Shown here: positions 26,096 through 64,000 of the stretch, in pieces
Layout: each line of letters begins with the position of its first letter
Numbering within the stretch: the stretch's first letter is position 1
Source of the DNA: Corallococcus caeni
Lineage (GTDB): Bacteria; Myxococcota; Myxococcia; Myxococcales; Myxococcaceae
Assembly (NCBI RefSeq): GCF_036245865.1
Contig: NZ_BTTW01000003.1
Coordinates: 990,557-1,054,556, forward strand
Length of the DNA stretch: 64,000 nucleotides
Direction: 5' to 3'
Made by a program: the position numbers and the translations under genes
The notes under the pieces: generated by a model
Databases searched by the model: none
What the model saw: only the letters and a program-made list of their open reading frames with translations
What the model was told of the DNA's origin: nothing

Positions 26096-27769
26096 ATGCG
26101 CAGAGCGTCAATTGCTGTCCCGAGGAAGCCGGCCCGTGCGTTGATCATGTTCGCCACGGTTGTTGTTGGTTCCGCAGCGCACGCGCAGGATCGTTCCAGC
26201 GAAGAGGCGGACACCGAGTCGCTGCACACGCAGTACCGCTCCATCGACGGAACGGGCAACAACCTGGCGCACCCGCGGTGGGGCGCGACGGAGGAGCACC
26301 TGCTGCGCGGGTCGAGCGGTGCGCACTACGCGGATGGCGTCTCCGCGATGGGCGGCGTCGGGCGCCCCAGCCCGCGCGACGTCAGCAACGCGCTCTTCCA
26401 GCAGGACGTCTCCATCCCGAACCAGCACCGGATCAGCGACTTCATCTGGACCTGGGGCCAGTTCCTCGACCACGACTTCAGCCTCACCGAGGGCGCCAAC
26501 GAGTCCGTGCCGGTGATCGTGCCGCAGTGCGACCCGTACATGGACGTGCTCTGCACCGGCGCGCAGAAGATCCCCTTCAAGCGCTCCGTGTATGACCCGG
26601 CCACCGGCACCGGCCCCACCAACCCGCGCCAGCAGTTCAATGAGATCACGGGCTACCTGGACGGGTCGAACGTGTACGGCTCCGACGCGGCGCGCGCCGC
26701 CTGGCTGCGCACGTTCCAGGGCGGCCGGCTCAAGGTGACGCACACCTCCTATGGCGACCTGCTGCCCTACAACGACGGCACGCAGCCGAACGCGGGTTCG
26801 CCCGAGCAGCCGGATCTGTCCACCGACCTGTTCGTCGGCGGGGACATCCGCGCCAACGAGCAGCCCACGCTGGCCGTCATGCACACGCTGTTCGTGCGCG
26901 AGCACAACTGGCAGGCCGCGCGCATCGCGCGGGAGAACCCCCGCTTCTCCGACGAGCAGATCTACCAGGCCGCGCGGCGCATCGTGATCGCCGAGCTCCA
27001 GCACATCACCTACACCGAGTTCCTCGATGCCCTGCTGGGTGCCCACGCGCTGCGGCCCTACCGCGGCTACGACCCCAGCGTGAACGCGGGCATCGCGCAG
27101 CGCTTCTCGACCTCCGCCTACCGGCTCGGCCACACGCTGCTCAGCCCCTTCATCCTGCGGCTCAATGAGGACGGCTCGCCGGTCGCCGCGGGGCCGCTGT
27201 CGCTGCGCGATGCCTTCTTCAGCGCGACGCCGCCCCTGCTGGAGAACGGCGGCATCGAGCCGTTCCTGCGCGGTGTCGCCGCCCAGAAGGCGCAGGACCT
27301 GGACCGCTTCATGATCGACGACGTGCGCAGCTTCCTCTTCGGCCCGGCGGGAGCCGGCGGCCTGGACCTCCTCTCGCTGAACCTCCAGCGCGGGCGCGAC
27401 CACGGCCTGCCGGACTTCAACACGGTGCGCGCGGAGCTGGGGCTGAGGAAGTACAAGCGCTTCTCGGACATCACCCATGACGCCCAGGCCGCCCAGGCGC
27501 TGGAGCAGCTGTACGGGAGCATCGACAACATCGACGTGTTCACGGGCATGTTCGTCGAGAAGGACGTGCCGGGCAGCATCGTCGGCGAGACGCTGCGCGC
27601 GGCGCTCGTGGAGCAGTTCGAGCGCACCCGCGCGGGAGACCGCTTCTGGTACGAGCGGTCGCTGAACCTCTTCGACCTCCTGCGGGTGAAGACGACGCGG
27701 CTGTCCGACATCATCCGGCGCAACACCAGCATCCGGAAGATCCAGAACGACGTCTTCTTCGTGAAGTAG
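26096..27769 (+). CDS. secreted animal-type heme peroxidase
   Basis: The preprotein has about 557 residues with a basic N-region and Sec signal (ALIMFATVVVGSAAHAQ). It belongs to the animal heme peroxidase superfamily (myeloperoxidase/peroxidasin-like). The distal His is in WGQFLDHDFSL, and the motifs FVREHNW, YRLGHTLLSP (proximal His) and LNLQRGRDHGLPDFN follow in family order. Family members oxidise halides, phenols or lipids with peroxide; some bacterial ones form antimicrobial hypohalites. Substrate is not readable. GAGGGGGAG lies 6-8 bases before ATG 26096. It is a single gene that stops 93 bases before the tRNA-Arg on the opposite strand, so a link with the NRPS beyond is not implied. 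Confidence 0.85.
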   Translation: MRRASIAVPRKPARALIMFATVVVGSAAHAQDRSSEEADTESLHTQYRSIDGTGNNLAHPRWGATEEHLLRGSSGAHYADGVSAMGGVGRPSPRDVSNALFQQDVSIPNQHRISDFIWTWGQFLDHDFSLTEGANESVPVIVPQCDPYMDVLCTGAQKIPFKRSVYDPATGTGPTNPRQQFNEITGYLDGSNVYGSDAARAAWLRTFQGGRLKVTHTSYGDLLPYNDGTQPNAGSPEQPDLSTDLFVGGDIRANEQPTLAVMHTLFVREHNWQAARIARENPRFSDEQIYQAARRIVIAELQHITYTEFLDALLGAHALRPYRGYDPSVNAGIAQRFSTSAYRLGHTLLSPFILRLNEDGSPVAAGPLSLRDAFFSATPPLLENGGIEPFLRGVAAQKAQDLDRFMIDDVRSFLFGPAGAGGLDLLSLNLQRGRDHGLPDFNTVRAELGLRKYKRFSDITHDAQAAQALEQLYGSIDNIDVFTGMFVEKDVPGSIVGETLRAALVEQFERTRAGDRFWYERSLNLFDLLRVKTTRLSDIIRRNTSIRKIQNDVFFVK

Positions 27770-27777
27770 CGCGAGGA

Positions 27778-27813
27778 GCCCGGCCGCCGCGCACCCCGAG
27801 CGGCGAGCCGGGC
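27778..27813 (+). other. terminator-like hairpin after the peroxidase
   Basis: GCCCGGCCGCCGC (27778-27790) can pair with GCGGCGAGCCGGGC (27800-27813) with one bulged base. It starts 9 bases after the peroxidase stop. No T-run follows, so it is a possible transcript-end structure rather than a canonical intrinsic terminator. Confidence 0.4.
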
Positions 27814-27825
27814 GCTGCGCCGCCG

Positions 27826-27868
27826 GAAAGAAAAACGCCCTGCTTCCGCCAACTTGGGAAGCAGGGCG
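27826..27868 (-). terminator. rho-independent terminator of tRNA-Arg
   Basis: On the minus strand, CGCCCTGCTTCC pairs perfectly with GGAAGCAGGGCG (12 base pairs, 27836-27847 with 27857-27868). It is followed by TTTTTCTTTCC. This classical terminator begins 3 bases after the tRNA 3' end. Confidence 0.9.
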
Positions 27869-27870
27869 AG

Positions 27871-27944
27871 TGACCCCGACAGGAATCGAACCTGTGGCCT
27901 GCGGTTTAGGAAACCGCCGCTCTATCCAACTGAGCTACGGGATC
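27871..27944 (-). tRNA. tRNA-Arg (anticodon CCU)
   Basis: The 74-base RNA folds as a complete cloverleaf. The acceptor stem GATCCCG pairs with CGGGGTC (one G-U pair), followed by discriminator A. The D stem is GCTC/GAGC. The anticodon stem GCGGT/ACCGC holds the loop TTCCTAA, giving anticodon CCU. The T stem ACAGG/CCTGT holds TTCGATT. CCA is not encoded. It decodes AGG, a rare codon in a high-G+C genome. Confidence 0.97.
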
Positions 27945-27957
27945 AGAGACGGCGGGC

Positions 27958-27985
27958 GTTATAGCAGGCGCATCGACGCGCGCAA
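27958..27985 (-). promoter_or_regulatory. promoter of tRNA-Arg
   Basis: On the minus strand, TTGCGC (27985-27980) and TATAAC (27963-27958, five of six -10 matches) are separated by 16 bases. They end 14 bases before the tRNA 5' end. The spacing and position fit a housekeeping tRNA promoter. Confidence 0.6.
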
Positions 27986-28061
27986 TGCGTGAGCGCCCCC
28001 CTGGCCGGCGGGGTGACCGCCGGTCGACGAATGCTCCTTGGGGGGCGTTCCTCCCTGCCTG

Positions 28062-64000
<35,939 letters not shown>

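Noticed and set aside
27770..28061. Integrated island end at the tRNA
   Set aside because: No integrase, no second copy of the tRNA 3' end and no composition change were seen.

Overview
The window looks like part of a myxobacterial chromosome (Myxococcaceae or Archangiaceae; Corallococcus or Myxococcus would fit, but the genus is not proven). The reasons are a very high G+C content, strong third-position GC bias that produces long open frames on the silent strand, many lipoproteins, a MEDS-domain histidine kinase, and a giant nonribosomal peptide synthetase (NRPS).

Left part (1-27,770): a mosaic of short operons and single genes. From the left these are: a minus-strand envelope operon (DUF1588/1592-like lipoprotein, cytochrome c lipoprotein, DUF1501 protein, the last cut by the window edge); a secreted beta-helix protein; a membrane-anchored OmpA-like protein with a coiled coil; a fatty acid desaturase; an orphan MEDS histidine kinase; a zinc alcohol dehydrogenase; a secreted M28 peptidase; a 65-residue unknown protein; a membrane pyrophosphatase (hppA); a membrane alpha/beta-hydrolase; two coupled short-chain dehydrogenases; a saccharopine-dehydrogenase-like gene coupled to a TetR regulator behind a palindromic operator; a PLP decarboxylase; a SnoaL-like protein; an LVIVD beta-propeller lipoprotein; two divergent glutathione S-transferases; a serine/threonine dehydratase; and a secreted animal-type heme peroxidase. 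A tRNA-Arg(CCU) with a recognisable promoter and a strong terminator separates this part from the NRPS.

Right part (28,062-64,000): one uninterrupted minus-strand NRPS reading frame that leaves the window at its right edge, so its start is not seen. About 11,978 residues are visible: the end of a carrier domain, eleven complete C-A-T modules and a terminal thioesterase. The adenylation pocket residues, read by eye against the GrsA PheA positions, give the order X-Asp-Orn-Ala-Ala-Ala-Leu-Y-Ala-Y-Gln. X and Y are pockets I cannot match; Y resembles Glu/Gln pockets. All condensation domains look like the L-to-L type, and there is no epimerase, methyltransferase or polyketide domain. The four Ala modules are near copies of each other, and so are the two Y modules, so the assembly line seems to have grown by module duplication and by swapping of adenylation cores. 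I know of no described compound with this residue order, and it is the main candidate for a new system here.
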